Shown here piece by piece: positions 1 through 10,430 of a stretch of 64,000 bases of DNA. Positions within the stretch are counted from its first letter, which is position 1. The number at the start of each line of letters is the position of its first letter. The stretch comes from Ichthyophis bannanicus. Taxonomy: Eukaryota; Chordata; Amphibia; Gymnophiona; Ichthyophiidae. Location: assembly GCA_033557465.1 (NCBI GenBank), contig CM066033.1, forward strand, positions 593,060,438 to 593,124,437, in the 5' to 3' direction. Position numbers and translations under genes: made by a program. Under the pieces are notes generated by a model, which made no database searches, had not been told where the DNA came from, and was given only the letters and a program-made list of their open reading frames with translations.

Positions 1-448
1 GACAGGTCGTTGATGCTAACAATTCCAAAAATATGTAATTCTTCCAATGTGAAGTAACTTATTCTAAAAATGATGAAAATATCGCAACAAGTGCTGAAGT
101 GCTCCCAATAATTCAAAAAATAGGTAATTTTCCCAACACAAGGTAACTTATCTTATGTCACAACGAATGCTGGAATATTCCCAATAGTTCAAAGAATGGA
201 TAGTTGTCCCAACGCCGTCTTTATAGCGCTTCAACGCGTTTCTCCTTCACAAGGATTCTTCAGGGGAAAATAATTTCACAGCATATGTTCCAAAAAGAGC
301 TGGTAGAGCCAAACAATTTATGTAGAAAAGTTCCTACTTTCCATAGCTCCTGACTTGCAGCCCTCTATCAGCATGTAAAAGAGCTTATCCCATTGATGCT
401 GCCCGCGTCTTCTGAAGATAACAATCCACTTTCAGTTTGTCAAAAAAA
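1..448. other. AT-rich spacer with an unclassified repeat motif
   Basis: No gene is visible. Short units of the type 'cccaata(a/g)ttcaaa' recur around 105-200, so this may be decayed repeat DNA. Read on the minus strand, 238-264 has a CTGAAGA core, a 5-bp stem (TCCTT/AAGGA) and a GAAAC tail. Related sequence recurs at 56131-56160 and 62791-62817. DIRS A begins abruptly near 449, where its terminal sequence is truncated. Confidence 0.4.
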
Positions 449-635
449 CGCCGTGCGTGGGAACGCTCCCCAGCATCCAATTAGAAAGCTTTTGGGAGCA
501 TCCCACAGCACCTGCATGCTGCCTTCCCGCCTTTCCCAACTGCCTCTCTCCAGTTGAGTTTTAAAGCTGAGACAGAGAGAGAGAGAGAGAGAGGGAAAGA
601 AAAGAGAGATACAACTCCTAGGGGAGGTGGGTGGG
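449..635. repeat. Right ITR of DIRS A, with a (GA)n tract
   Basis: The stretch from the 'gggaacgctccccagc' side through 'gcctttcccaactgcc' is repeated in inverted orientation at 5858-5960. A purine-rich (GA)n run lies at about 572-600. The same (GA)n run occurs at this place in DIRS D (about 27024-27065) and DIRS C (about 58866-58895), so it belongs to the ITR and is not a chance microsatellite. Confidence 0.85.
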
Positions 636-727
636 TTCTGAAGACTAAATTCCTGCAGTTCCCGTAGATCACCTGTTACAGGTAACTATCTCCAGGAACA
701 AGCAGGAATGTAGTCTTCACATATGGG
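636..727. repeat. Internal complementary region (ICR) of DIRS A
   Basis: The two halves are inverted copies of each other around a CACCTGTTACAGGT palindrome (670-685). The right half matches the reverse complement of the element's outer right end (5985-6024). In DIRS elements the ICR carries the sequence of the joined termini and is thought to template circle formation. Confidence 0.8.
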
Positions 728-879
728 GACTCCCTAGCTACAGATGCCAGGGAGAGACCCCAGACGTTGTGTGCCCTTGTGAAAGGGCTCCACTTCCCCC
801 CATGGATCTCTGGCATCCTACCGGGAATGGTGGGTAGGAGTTGATTAAGTATGGAACAGGTGTCGTAGAACAGCCTGAC

Positions 880-2302
880 CAAACAAGGCATCCTGGCGGG
901 AGTCCTTGTCTAAGCAGTAATGGGCTATGAAGGTATGAACTGAGGCCCAAGTAGCTGCTCAACAGATGTCGTCAATAGACACAGAGTGTAGATGAGCCAT
1001 TGAGGCTGCCATGGCTCTCACATTGTGAGCTGTGAAATGGCCTTCCAGAGAAAGGTTTTTACGCTGATAGGTAAAAGAAATGCACTGTGCAATCCAATTG
1101 GACAATGTTCTCTTGGAGACTGGAAGTCTCAAATGAGAAGGATCAAAAGCAACAAAAAGTTGAGAGGACTTTCTAGGTTGCTGTGTTCTTTGTAAGTAAA
1201 AAGCCAGTGCTCTTTTACAGTCCAAAGTTTGAAGATTCCTTTCTGCATTTGAAGCATGAGGCCTTGGAAAAAACACAGGTAGGTAAACTGCTTGGTTTAA
1301 ATGAAAAGGTGAGACCACCTTTGTCATAAAGTGTGGATAAGTCCTAAAGACTACCTTATCATGATGGAACCTCATATAATTAGGATCAGCCACTAATGCT
1401 GGCAATTCACTGATGCGACGTGCTGATGTGATTACAATGAGAAAGATAACCTTCCAGGAAAGGAACTTCAAGGAGGTAGTAGCTAGAGGTTCAAAAGGTG
1501 GCTTCATGAGCTGTCCAAGAACCAGATTTAGGTTCCATGCTACCGGTGGTGGCCTAATGGGAGGCTTAGTTAGAAGGAGGCCCCTCATAAATCTTGCTAT
1601 GAGAGGATGAGAGGAAATAGGTTGTCCATTTAAAGGTTTGAAAGAAGCTGAAATAGCACTTAAATGGACTCGTATTGAGTTAGTCTTAAGACATGTATTT
1701 GATAAATGAAGGAGATACTCCAATAATGATTCCAGAGGTATCGCCAGGGGGTCAAGACCCTTCTGCGAACACCATAAGGAAAACCTTTTCCACTTGAAAG
1801 CATAAGAGCGTCTTGTGGAAGGCTTTCTAGAAGCATAAAGGATATCCTTCACTTGTTGAGACAGATTAAGACCATGAAGGTCTTGGCCCTCAGCAACCAG
1901 ACCCTGAGATGCAGAGAGTGGGGATCGGGATGCCACAACATCCCGTCCTCCTGAGACAGGAGATCTGGAGCAGATCCTAACTCCAGAGATGGAGCTTGAG
2001 AGAGATGTAGGAGCAGAGGGTACCACACCTGCCGAGGCCAATGTGGAGCTATGAGAATCATATGGCCTCTGTCTCTCTGAAGCTTGAACAGGCTTTTGGG
2101 AATTAGGGGAATGGGTGGAAAGGCATATAGGAAGTCCTGACCCCAATGGAGGAGGAAAGCATCCCTGGCCTGAGAATCCTGAGCCGGAATTCTGGAACAG
2201 AATCGGGGAAGTTTGGCATTCAACGGACTTGCAAAGAGGTCTATGTCCGGAGTTCCCCAAATTTGAAAAGTTTTTGCTACCTGGTCTGCACGAAGAGACC
2301 AC
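880..2302 (-). pseudogene. DIRS A tyrosine recombinase, one premature stop
   Basis: Encodes the DNA-cutting and joining enzyme that would integrate the circular DIRS cDNA. The SAM-like N-terminal part contains STRRSYAFKWKRFSLWC. The catalytic domain has the first Arg in TSARRISELPAL. The reading frame stops at a TGA (959-961) just after DIC. Read through that stop, the frame continues with AATWASVHTF and then AHY, which holds the catalytic Tyr near 890-900. The other copies have CGA (Arg) at the stop, so it fits CpG decay. The HxxR box is altered to AHNVR, which keeps His and Arg. The frame is offset from RT/RH, overlapping it at 1849-2302. Confidence 0.85.
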
Positions 2303-3760
2303 TCGTGCGGAAGCAGAACTCGACTGAATCTGTCTGCCCAGGAGTTTTGAATGCCTGGCAGATACACCGCAAGGAGATGAATCTGATGCTCTCTGGCGAG
2401 GGCCCGTAGTCGCAAAGCTTCATTGCAAAGCGACAGAGAGCCTGTTCCTCCCTGCTTGTTGAGATAGAACATAGCTACTTGATTGTCCGTCTGAATTAAG
2501 ACGGTCTTGTAGCTCAGCTGGGTGTGGAGCACTCAAAGAGCAAGGAAGATTGCTCTGAGCTCCAGCAGATTGATGTGTAGATGGGTCTCCTGTGGAGTCC
2601 AGGTGCCTTGGGTAGAGAGATCTTGCAGGTGAGCTCCCCAACCCACCTGTGAGGCATCTGTTGTTAGAGTGACCTGGGGTGGGGGCTGTTGGAAAGGGGA
2701 CCCCATCAACAGGTTTTGGGTTGACTGCCACCATTGTAGGGACAAAATAAGGCGACTTGAGTTTGCTATTTTGTCTGATAGGCAGCCTGATGCTTGGGTC
2801 CACTGAGTGAATAGAGTCCATTGGGCTGCTCTCATATGGAGGAGAGCATAGAGAACCACATGCACGGTAGATGCCATGTGGCCTAGCAATTGTAAGATTT
2901 CCCGAGCAGTGAGATGAGTCTTTAACACTGCTTGGGAAGCTAACTGCACAATGCGAAGGCAGCGGGGCTGTGCAAGATAGGCCCTTGATTTCCTGGTATC
3001 CAGCATAGCTCCTATAAACTCTAGAGACTGAGTGGGAGTTAGGTTGGATTTTGGGATGTTTATGACCAGGCCCAAATAATGAAGTATACGCATTGTGCAA
3101 GATAGGGAAATTCTGGCCTCTGACTCTGATAGGGCTCGAATGAGCCAGTCGTCTAAGTAGGGGAAGACTAATATTCCTAGAGTGCGAAGAAATGCTGCCA
3201 CTACAGCCATGCATTTCATAAACACCCTTGGTGCTGAGGCCAGGCCAAAAGGAAGAACCCTGTACTGGTAGTGCTTCCCCTGAAACAGAAACCGAAGGAA
3301 TCTTCGGTGAGTTGGATGGATGAGAACATGGGTGTACGCATCTTTGAGATCTAGAGAACAAAGCCAATCCTGACTCTGAAGGTATGGCAGAAGAGTTCCT
3401 AGAGAAATCATTTTGAACTTCTCCTTGAACAGGAATTTGTTCAATTCTCTGAGGTCTAAAATGGGTCTGTGTCCCCTGTTTTCTTTGGAATAAGGAAATA
3501 GGGGGAGTAAAACCCTGTACCCTGTTGGGAAATGGGTACGTCTTCTATTGCCCCGTGGGCAAGAAGTAAATTGGCCTCTTTACCCAACTGATTCTCAAGT
3601 GAAGTCTGAGAATTGAACTGTCTTACAACAGTAGGAGGGGGCATGTTGAGGAAATGAAGCTTGTACCCCTCCTTTACAATGGAGAGAGTCCATTCTTCTG
3701 CTGTTATCTGCTCCCATCTGGGGGCAAAATGACACAACCTTCCTGAAATGGTGGAGGGCT
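1849..3760 (-). pseudogene. DIRS A reverse transcriptase-RNase H, stop and frameshift
   Basis: This is the polymerase that copies DIRS RNA to cDNA. The leader (about 3456-3760) has GFYSPYFLIPKKTG, then comes a frameshift near 3450. The RT body (2533-3444) has the fingers/palm motifs SLDLKDAYTHV and LPFGLASAPRVF and the catalytic YLDDWLI. RNase H follows with TTDASQVGWG and LLELRAI. A TGA at 2533-2535 interrupts it, where DIRS D encodes Arg. It resumes with LIQTDNQVAMFY. After RNase H comes a conserved segment with DLFASPLN and AFPPIPLI, found in nearly all DIRS copies here. Confidence 0.88.
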
Positions 3761-3804
3761 CTGGCCCGTTGAGGGCCAGGAAGGCCAAGTTCTCTAGATG
3801 GGAG

Positions 3805-5620
3805 TCAAAGCCCCTGTGGAGGCTGAGTCTGCTGGGCTGGTTGAGGCTTAGCAGACTTTGTTTTTCTTTGTTTTGGTGGCTGCTGTCCCTTTCGGGCAGA
3901 CTGACCTGTAGAATGCCCCTGCTGGGTATAGGAGGGGTAAAACCTCTTCTTTTTAGAGAAGAATGGTTTCTTGTAGGATTTTCTCCTTGCAGGATCAGCT
4001 GTAGCCTTGGATAGTCTATCCAAAGTGGTATTATCAGCATCCAGCTCATTAGCTTTCTCTTGCCAAAGAGATTTTCACCTGTGCAAGGGATATTCCCCAG
4101 TTTGTCCTGTACCCAGAGTTCTAAGTCAGATGCCTGGAGCCAGGCAATCCTACGAGCACCTATGGCAATGGCAGAGGTTCTGCTTATGCACTCAAAGCAG
4201 TCAAAAGCTGCACGATTAACAAACTTGGAAACATCTTGGGCATGTTTGACAAGTGTAAGATAATCTTGCCTCTTATCATCAGGAAGGAGAGGGCTCATAA
4301 TCTTCTGTAACCTCCTTAAGGAACATTCCCATATATAAAATGTAGGAACTAATACTGGCAGAAAGCATAGAGGCCTGGAAGGTTTGACGCCCAAAGGCAT
4401 CAAGAGTCCTACATTCACGCCCTGGTGGATTAGATGCATGTCGTTTTTCACTCTTGATCCTTCTCATAGCTGACTCCACTACCATAGAGTGGTGTGGTAA
4501 CTGGGTTTTCTGAAAACCAGGACAAGGAGGTACGAGAATGAGGAGAGGTGGTAATAGGTGTTTCCCACATTCTTAGCATGAGATCATGCAAGATCTCATG
4601 AATAGGCAAAGTAGCTGCCTCCTTGGGAGCTTTAGGATATTGTAAAATCTCCAATTCCTTTGCTCTGGGCTCTGTTTCAGGAGCCACTGTGATGGAAAGA
4701 CCTCTAGCTACCTCCCGAATAAAATCCTGAAAGGATATATCCTCTGGAGGAGACATCCTACGTTTAGGAGAGGAAAGCTCCTCAGAGAGAAGTACTCGGG
4801 TACCGACAGAGCTGTCAGAATCCTCAGACTCCTCGGAGGATTCAAAGTATCTCCTGTCCGGGTGCTCTTGCAAAGCACGATACTGGTACAGATCGAAGTC
4901 GGTACCAGAGGGGTCCGGTACCAGCCTGTCGATACCGGAGGAAACAGCATGACTCTGTGTCAGTAACACAGTTGCCGATGTCGATGCTGTCGGTACCGGT
5001 ACTGATATCGGTGCCGGAACCGGTGTCAATACCGGCTGAACCGTCTGAAGCGGTCCCGAAGGCACCGAAGCCGCAAGGAGAGCCGCCAGACTGCATTCAA
5101 TAGCCAAGAACCTCTAGTCTATTGACGCTGCCGATGCCTGGGTAATCGGTACTGGACAAAGCGGCCGGTACCCCAGAGCATGGCACCAGTAGTTCTGCCG
5201 AGATTGAGGCCTCGAGAACATCCTGGAGCCCCGATAGTGCTTTGGAAGCCAAAGCCTCCCGCCGGGGCAATTTTGCTGGTAGAAGTCCCTCAAGGGCAAC
5301 ACCAGAGGCATCTCGATGCTTGGAAGGAGATCTACCCTTTGAGGACCGGCCAGATTTATGTTTGGTTACCTGAGATCCATGGGAGGAAGACAAAGCCCTG
5401 GAAGACGTCGATGCCACGGATGCTGCATCGGAGGGAAAAAGGGTGCTAAGCTTAGCAGTTCGGTTTTGCCGACCCCTCTTCAACATCACCCCACAGGCAA
5501 CACACTCCGAGATGGAGTGGTCAGGACCTAAACATTTAAGGCACCACTCATGAGTGTCGGTGACGGAGATGGTACCGCCACACTTGGCACACTTTTTAAA
5601 ACCCAAGGCAGGTTTTTCCA
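3805..5620 (-). pseudogene. DIRS A gag-like zinc-finger protein, frameshifted
   Basis: The start is taken as the Met at 5620 (MEKPALGFKKCAKCGG), because DIRS D begins the same way at its homologous site. Three CxxC-type pairs follow (CAKC, CLKCLGPDH, CVACG), suggesting a nucleic-acid-binding zinc-finger gag. Next come a Ser/Arg/Lys-rich stretch, an acidic stretch (SSEESEDSD) and the conserved block DISFQDFIREVARGLSI. The C-terminal part has WVQDKLGNIPCTGENLF and ends Gln/Lys-rich. Frames change near 5100 and 4450, so no complete protein is made. The central region at 4890-5050 is built of repeated GGTACCG-like units. Confidence 0.8.
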
Positions 5621-5857
5621 TTCTGAAGGAAAAGTTGGGCCTAGTGCCCAAAATGGCGCGTGGCACCCGACAGAAAAAAAGACTGGAAAACCCAGAAAAA
5701 AAAATTACAAATTTTTTTTTTTTTGAAAAAAGAAAGAAAGAACCGGCGGTACCGGTATAGCGTCGAGGAAAGCAGACGCTACCACAAAAAAGAATGAAAA
5801 AGATGGGATAATTTCTGTGGTGACAGGAAAAACGACCTGCTGGCTCCGCAGAAAATG

Positions 5858-6024
5858 AAAAACTGGAGAGAGGCAGTTGGGAAAGGCAAGAAGGCAGCAC
5901 GCAGGCGCTGTGGGATGCTCCCAAAAGCTTTCTAATTGGACGCTGGGGAGCGTTCCCGCGCAGGCTCCGTCGGTACCGACGATACCCATATGTGAAGACT
6001 ACATTCCTGCTTGTTCCTGGAGAT
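5858..6024. repeat. Left ITR of DIRS A
   Basis: Inverted match to 449-545, followed outward by the end sequence that is also found reverse-complemented in the ICR at 690-727. The end sequence reads ...ttgttcctggagat, the same terminus seen on DIRS D, G and F. Confidence 0.85.
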
Positions 6025-6600
6025 TGCATTTACTATTTTCTGCTGTGTGGATTTGTTTTTGCTGTTTCAGTTGTACTGCTTTGTATAGTCTCTTCTTTAA
6101 ATGTAAACAGCTTATAAAACAGATCTGCAAGACTAGAGTACTGTGATCAGACAGTCTTCCAAATCAACAAATTTATTTCAGATAAAGATATATCACATCT
6201 TAATATTAAAAAGTAGGGGTGGACAATTTACACATTATTATTGCATTAAATTTTTAATGGGTACCACAGGGGGAGAAAGAAATGCTGGACCCACAGGGGG
6301 AAGGAAGAGATGCTGGACCGATGGGGGTAAGAGATACTGGATCATGGAGGAAATGATTTGAGAGTGGGGATGGTCCCTTTAAATCACAATTACAATTCTT
6401 AATTGATGCCCATAATTATTAAAATGATTTTTAAAATCAAAATGCAAATAAGAAATAAAATCCCATTGCCCACAGGTATTTCTAAAGTTCTGCCAAGTAA
6501 ATGTTTCTACAGATTCCTGGATATAGATTGAACAGATTTATCTGTGCATGCACAGTGTATTTCTTCCCCCATTCCCTAGAAGAAGTCAGCCCAATGACAG
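6025..6600. other. Spacer between DIRS A and F, with a small minisatellite
   Basis: No gene seen. At about 6258-6350 a unit of roughly 30 bases, containing 'gatgctgga' and a G-run, repeats about three times with differences. The rest is AT-rich unique-looking sequence. Confidence 0.5.
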
Positions 6601-6957
6601 ATAATGCGTAGTTACGCACCTGTAATAGGTGTTCTCCAGGGAGCGGGAATCGGTCCTCACATATGGGTGACGTCAGCACCGATGGAGCCCAAGCGGAGCA
6701 TTGCCCCAGCTTTCAAAGAAAGCCTTTGGAAATGCCACCATGCATGCTTAGTCTCCTTCCTGCCCAAGGGTGCCATCTTACTCAGTCGAGTGCCATAGTT
6801 ATAAGCCCCTCCAAGAAGACGCCAAAAAGATAGCAACTCGAAGGGGAGGAGGGAGGGTTGTGAGGACTGATTCCTGCTGTCCCTGGAGAACACCTGTTAC
6901 AGGTGAGTAACTACGCTTTTTCCAGGAACAAACAGGAAGGTCAGTCCTCACATATGG
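6601..6957. repeat. Right ITR and ICR of DIRS F
   Basis: The outer end carries a CACCTGTAATAGGTG palindrome at 6617-6631. The ICR contains CACCTGTTACAGGTG at 6891-6905, flanked by inverted 'tgaggactgattcctg' type arms. Organisation matches DIRS B at 27127-27492. Confidence 0.82.
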
Positions 6958-7114
6958 GACTCCCTAGCTACAGGCTACCAAGGGCCTCTAGGAAAAGCAT
7001 GGCAGTGCCATGAGCAGTTGCCAGTGAAAGCCGAAGGCAGCCTGAGGACCCCGGGTCCATGGATGGTCATGCTCATAGTAGCTGGAACAAGAAGGGTCAG
7101 AGGGCAGGAGTTGC

Positions 7115-8110
7115 TTAAACCCCAAACAGATTGCAGCTTACAGCTTGGCCGAAGGTGGCATCCCAACGGGACTCCCTCTCCAGGCAGTAATGCACCACAA
7201 AGGTGTGAGTGGAGGACCAGGTGGCAACTTGGCAGATGTCTGCCAGAGGCACCGAGCACAGGCTAATGACCGATATCGCCATCACTTGGACACTGTGAGC
7301 CATGACTTGGCGGTCCAGAGGAAACCTGGCCTGGGTAAAGGCGATGCAGTCCGCCACCCAGATGGACAAGGTATGCTTAGTGACCACCAGCTCCAGACGG
7401 CCGGGATCAAAGGAGACAAAGAGCTGCCCAGCTCTGCGATGGTCCCAAGCCCTCTTACAATCCAGGGTGTGGAGAATCGCCGCTGCCTGGGAGGCATGGG
7501 TCTTCGGGAAGAAGGTGGGCAGCACGATCTCTTGGTTGAGATGAAAATATGAGACAACCTTTGGGAGGAACTTGGGGCGAGTCCGCAGGACCACCCTGTT
7601 CCTATAAAACCTCATGTACGGTGCCTCGGCCATCAGCACCTGGAGTTCGTTGACCCTCCGGGCGGAGGTGAGAGCCACCAGGAAGGCCACCTTCCATGAC
7701 AGATGCCGCAACGGGCAGGTAGCCATGGGCTCAAAGGGCAGCTTGGTCAGCTTTGCGAGGACCACATCGAGGTCCCATTCCACCAGAGGAGGGCAGGTAG
7801 GGGGTCTGGAAAGGAGTAGGCCTCACATGAAATGAGAGACAAGTGGTTGCCCCAAAAGAGGTTTGCCCTTGATGGGATGGTGGTTCACTGAGCTGGCACT
7901 CGGGTGAACCCTGACCAAGTTAGACTTCAGCCCAGATTGCTAAAGGTGGAGCAGGTACTGCAAGACCAAAGTGGAAGGGCATGAAAATGGGTTCCTTTGG
8001 AGCTCCGAGCACCACACCGAGAACCGATGCAATGAAGGCGTAAACCCGTCTGGCCGAGTCCTTTCGTGAGGCCTCAAGGATGTCCTTGATCCCCATGGGG
8101 AGCCCCTGCA
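7115..8110 (-). pseudogene. DIRS F tyrosine recombinase, active-site changes
   Basis: The open part (7115-7783) includes TSARRVNELQVL with the first catalytic Arg, and ends with FVVHYCLE holding the Tyr. The HxxR box reads AHSVQ, so the second catalytic Arg is Gln. The RAATW block reads QVATW. Both are Arg-to-Gln type changes consistent with CpG decay. The N-terminal part (DILEASRKDSARRVYAF) lies further right in another frame. The enzyme is almost certainly dead. Confidence 0.82.
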
Positions 8111-9330
8111 CTGTTCGGGGACACAGGTGCCACTCATGTAGCCGGAGGATGCTGTTGAGCCGGTCCACCAATGCATTGTCCAGATCTGTGAGGTAAGTGG
8201 CCTGGATGGTGATGCCCTGGCTCACCGCAAAGGAGCGCAGGGCTGTCGCCTCCAAACAGAGGCTGTAAGAGCCAGTACCTCCCTGTTTGTTCATATGGAC
8301 AACCCAGTCACGATGTTATATCTGGACCAGCACTGCTCGGTGCTGAAGGCAGTCCCTGAAAACCTTGAGAGCGAGGCAAATGGTCCAGAGCTCCTGCAGG
8401 TTGATCTGCTGCCGGGACTCCGAGAGACCAGGCCCTTTGAGTGCACCGTCCTTCACAGTAGGCTGCCCAGCCCACCAGGGAGGTGTCCATCGTTAAGACC
8501 ACCTAATGCGCTGGAGCTTGGAAGGGTATACCTCGAAGCAGGTTCCAAAATTCCTGCCACCAAGCCAGAGACTCCACTGTGCTGGGAGAGACTGAGATGG
8601 GGGTCTTTTGGGAGGTCAGTCAACTGCACCCATTGTGCTCAGATGCACCACTGCATTGGCCGCATGTTGAGATGGGCATTGGGCACGACTTGGAACGTGG
8701 AGGCCATGTGGCCGAAAAGGTGAAGCACTGACTGGGCTGAGACGGTGCTATGCCACTGCACTTTGGACACCAGGGATACGAGGCAGTCCGCCCTGTCTTG
8801 AGGAAGAAAAGCCATGGTCCCAAGGGTATCCAGTCCCGATTAATTCCAGGGACTGAACTGGAGTGAGGTAATTGATCACAAACCCCAGATGCTCCAGGAA
8901 GCAAATCGTGTGGTCCATGGCTTGCCTGGCTTCGGAGTCCATGCTCCCTGTTACAAGCCAGTCATCTAGGTATGGATAGATGAAGGTGCCCTGCAGCTGC
9001 AGGTGGGCTGTGACCATGGCCAGGCACTTCGTGAAGACCCGCGGGGCGGACGCAAAGCCAAAGGGAAATACCCTGTACTGGTAATGGTTTCCCTGAACCA
9101 TGAAGCAGAGGTACTTTCTGTGTTTGGGGTGGATAAGGATGTGAGCATAAGCATCCTTTAAGTCCAAGGAGCATAGCCAATCACCCTGCTAGAGGTAGGG
9201 CAGTAACGTTCCAAGGGAGAGCATCTTGAACTTCTCCCGCACCAGGAACTTGTTGAGATTCTGCAGGTTGAGGATGGGCCAAAGACTGACCCACTGTCCG
9301 TTTCTGGATGAGGAAGTAGCGGGAGTAAAA
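8111..9330 (-). pseudogene. DIRS F reverse transcriptase-RNase H, degraded
   Basis: The best-preserved block (8748-9167) has MDLKDAYAHILIHPKHRKY, FPFGFASAPRVFTKC and the catalytic YLDDWLV. RNase H fragments appear at 8308-8502 (TMDTSLVGWAAY, where the catalytic Asp block is altered) and at about 8110-8294 (MNKQGGTGSYSL). The frame is broken several times. RNase H joins YR directly at LRLHEWHL...GIKDILEAS. The DLFASPLN/AFPP linker present in most other copies is therefore deleted. Confidence 0.8.
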
Positions 9331-9596
9331 CCCCTGTCCTTGGGAATGCGGTGGGAGTGGTTCTACTTTGCCGTCCTCAAGGAGGCCTGTGAGCTCCTGA
9401 CTCAGGAGGACCTGGTGCTGGGGAAGCCGACGTGGCTCCCCAGGGAAGTACGGAGGAGGGGCCTGGTTCAGATGGAGAAGATAGCCCTCCCGAACAACCT
9501 GGAGGACCCAGGCGTCAATGGAGATGGACTCTCACCTGTGGGAGAAAAGGACCAGATGCCCCTCGACGGACAGCCTCCCTGCCAGAAGATGAGAGG

Positions 9597-10110
9597 CTAT
9601 ACTGATGGTGTCAAAACCCCCGAGTGTGGTTGAGCCTGCACCAGGGGATGGGTCTTGGGACCCTTCGACTTAAGAGGGCTGTAGATCTTGCCCTGACTAG
9701 GGGTCAATGCCGGCAGATAGGCTGGGTAGCCCCTGTACTGGAGCCCCTTCTGATGGAAGAAAGGCTTCCTACTTTGCTGCTTCTTCCTGGGGAGGGAGGA
9801 CATTTTGTGGGAGAGGTGAGTACGAATCACGCACTCCGTCTGAATCTCCGCTGCCTTATTCTCCATGGGCTTGCCAAATAGCTGCTCCCTGAGGCAAGGG
9901 ACGCCCAGCAGCTTCTCCTGGACCAGGTCTGAGGACTGGAGCCACCGCCACCCAGGCGAAAGACTTAAAGCTATCGTATGCTGCTTGCGAGAGGTACTTC
10001 GAGTATTCTCCGACAGACTTTGAGAGGGCCTGAAAATGCCAGAGATGGTTTCCGTCAAGACCCACCACAAAGCCTCTGAGCTCTTTAGCGAGGTAACGGA
10101 GGAACATCCC
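9597..10110 (-). pseudogene. DIRS F gag C-terminal remnant
   Basis: Only the C-terminal third of gag remains. It includes a degraded LWQDLVQEKLLGVPC-type block (compare WVQDKLVDVPC in DIRS B) and the Lys/Arg-rich tail KMSSLPRKKQQSRKPFFHQK. The zinc-finger half is deleted, and the sequence passes at about 10130 into 5' untranslated and ITR sequence. Confidence 0.65.
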
Positions 10111-10354
10111 AATGTATAATTAGTAAACTTTTTCCGGGGACAAGCCAGACAACGTCTGAAGGGCTCTGCAGAAAAGAGGAGACTGAGCAAGATGGCACCT
10201 TTGGGCGGGAAGGGGACCACCCTGCGTGGTGGCATCTCCCAAAGGCTTTCTTTGAAAGCCGGGGGGATGCTTCCACGAGGGCTCTGTCGATGCTGACTTC
10301 CTGCTTGTTCCTGGAGAATAGCAGTGAAATGCACCCCCTCCCTCCATTGAGTTG

Positions 10355-10430
10355 TGTATAGACAGACAACTGCATATATGTAGACCACACTGAATGTGAA
10401 ATAGCGCGGTATATAAAACTATTCTTTATA
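10355..10430 (+). repeat. L2-type LINE 3'-end fragment
   Basis: Contains 'gaatgtgaaatagcgcggtata', cut here to the shared core 'aaatagcgcggtatata'. The same core ends the L2 copy at 57140-57175. No coding sequence remains. Confidence 0.6.

Larger units (their letters stand above)
449..6024 (-). mobile_element. DIRS retrotransposon A (3'-truncated, inactive)
   Basis: About 5.6 kb, read right to left: left ITR (5858-6024), gag, RT/RH, YR, ICR (636-727), right ITR (449-635). It is a DIRS element because RT and RNase H are followed by a tyrosine recombinase, not a DDE integrase, and the ends are inverted with a complementary internal region, not LTRs. The outermost part of the right ITR (palindrome and atatggg segment seen in DIRS D) is missing. 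The copy is disabled by at least two in-frame TGA codons and several frameshifts. It is closely related to DIRS D. Confidence 0.9.
6601..10320 (-). mobile_element. DIRS retrotransposon F, internally deleted
   Basis: A 3.7-kb member of the same subgroup as DIRS B and G. It has a right ITR (6601-6860), an ICR (6860-6957), YR, RT/RH, the gag C-terminus and a left ITR (about 10165-10320). Most of gag is deleted: the left ITR joins gag near 10130. The segment between RNase H and YR is also missing near 8100. ATA occurs at both outer edges (6601-6603 and 10318-10320), as expected if a tyrosine recombinase exchanged strands at a 3-base core. Confidence 0.87.

Noticed and set aside
560..600. (GA)n tract as an independent microsatellite
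   Set aside because: It recurs at the same place in the ITRs of DIRS C and D, so it is part of the element.
449..6024. LTR retrotransposon or endogenous retrovirus interpretation of the gag-RT-RNase H elements
   Set aside because: No LTRs, protease or DDE integrase. Inverted ends, an ICR and a tyrosine recombinase identify DIRS.
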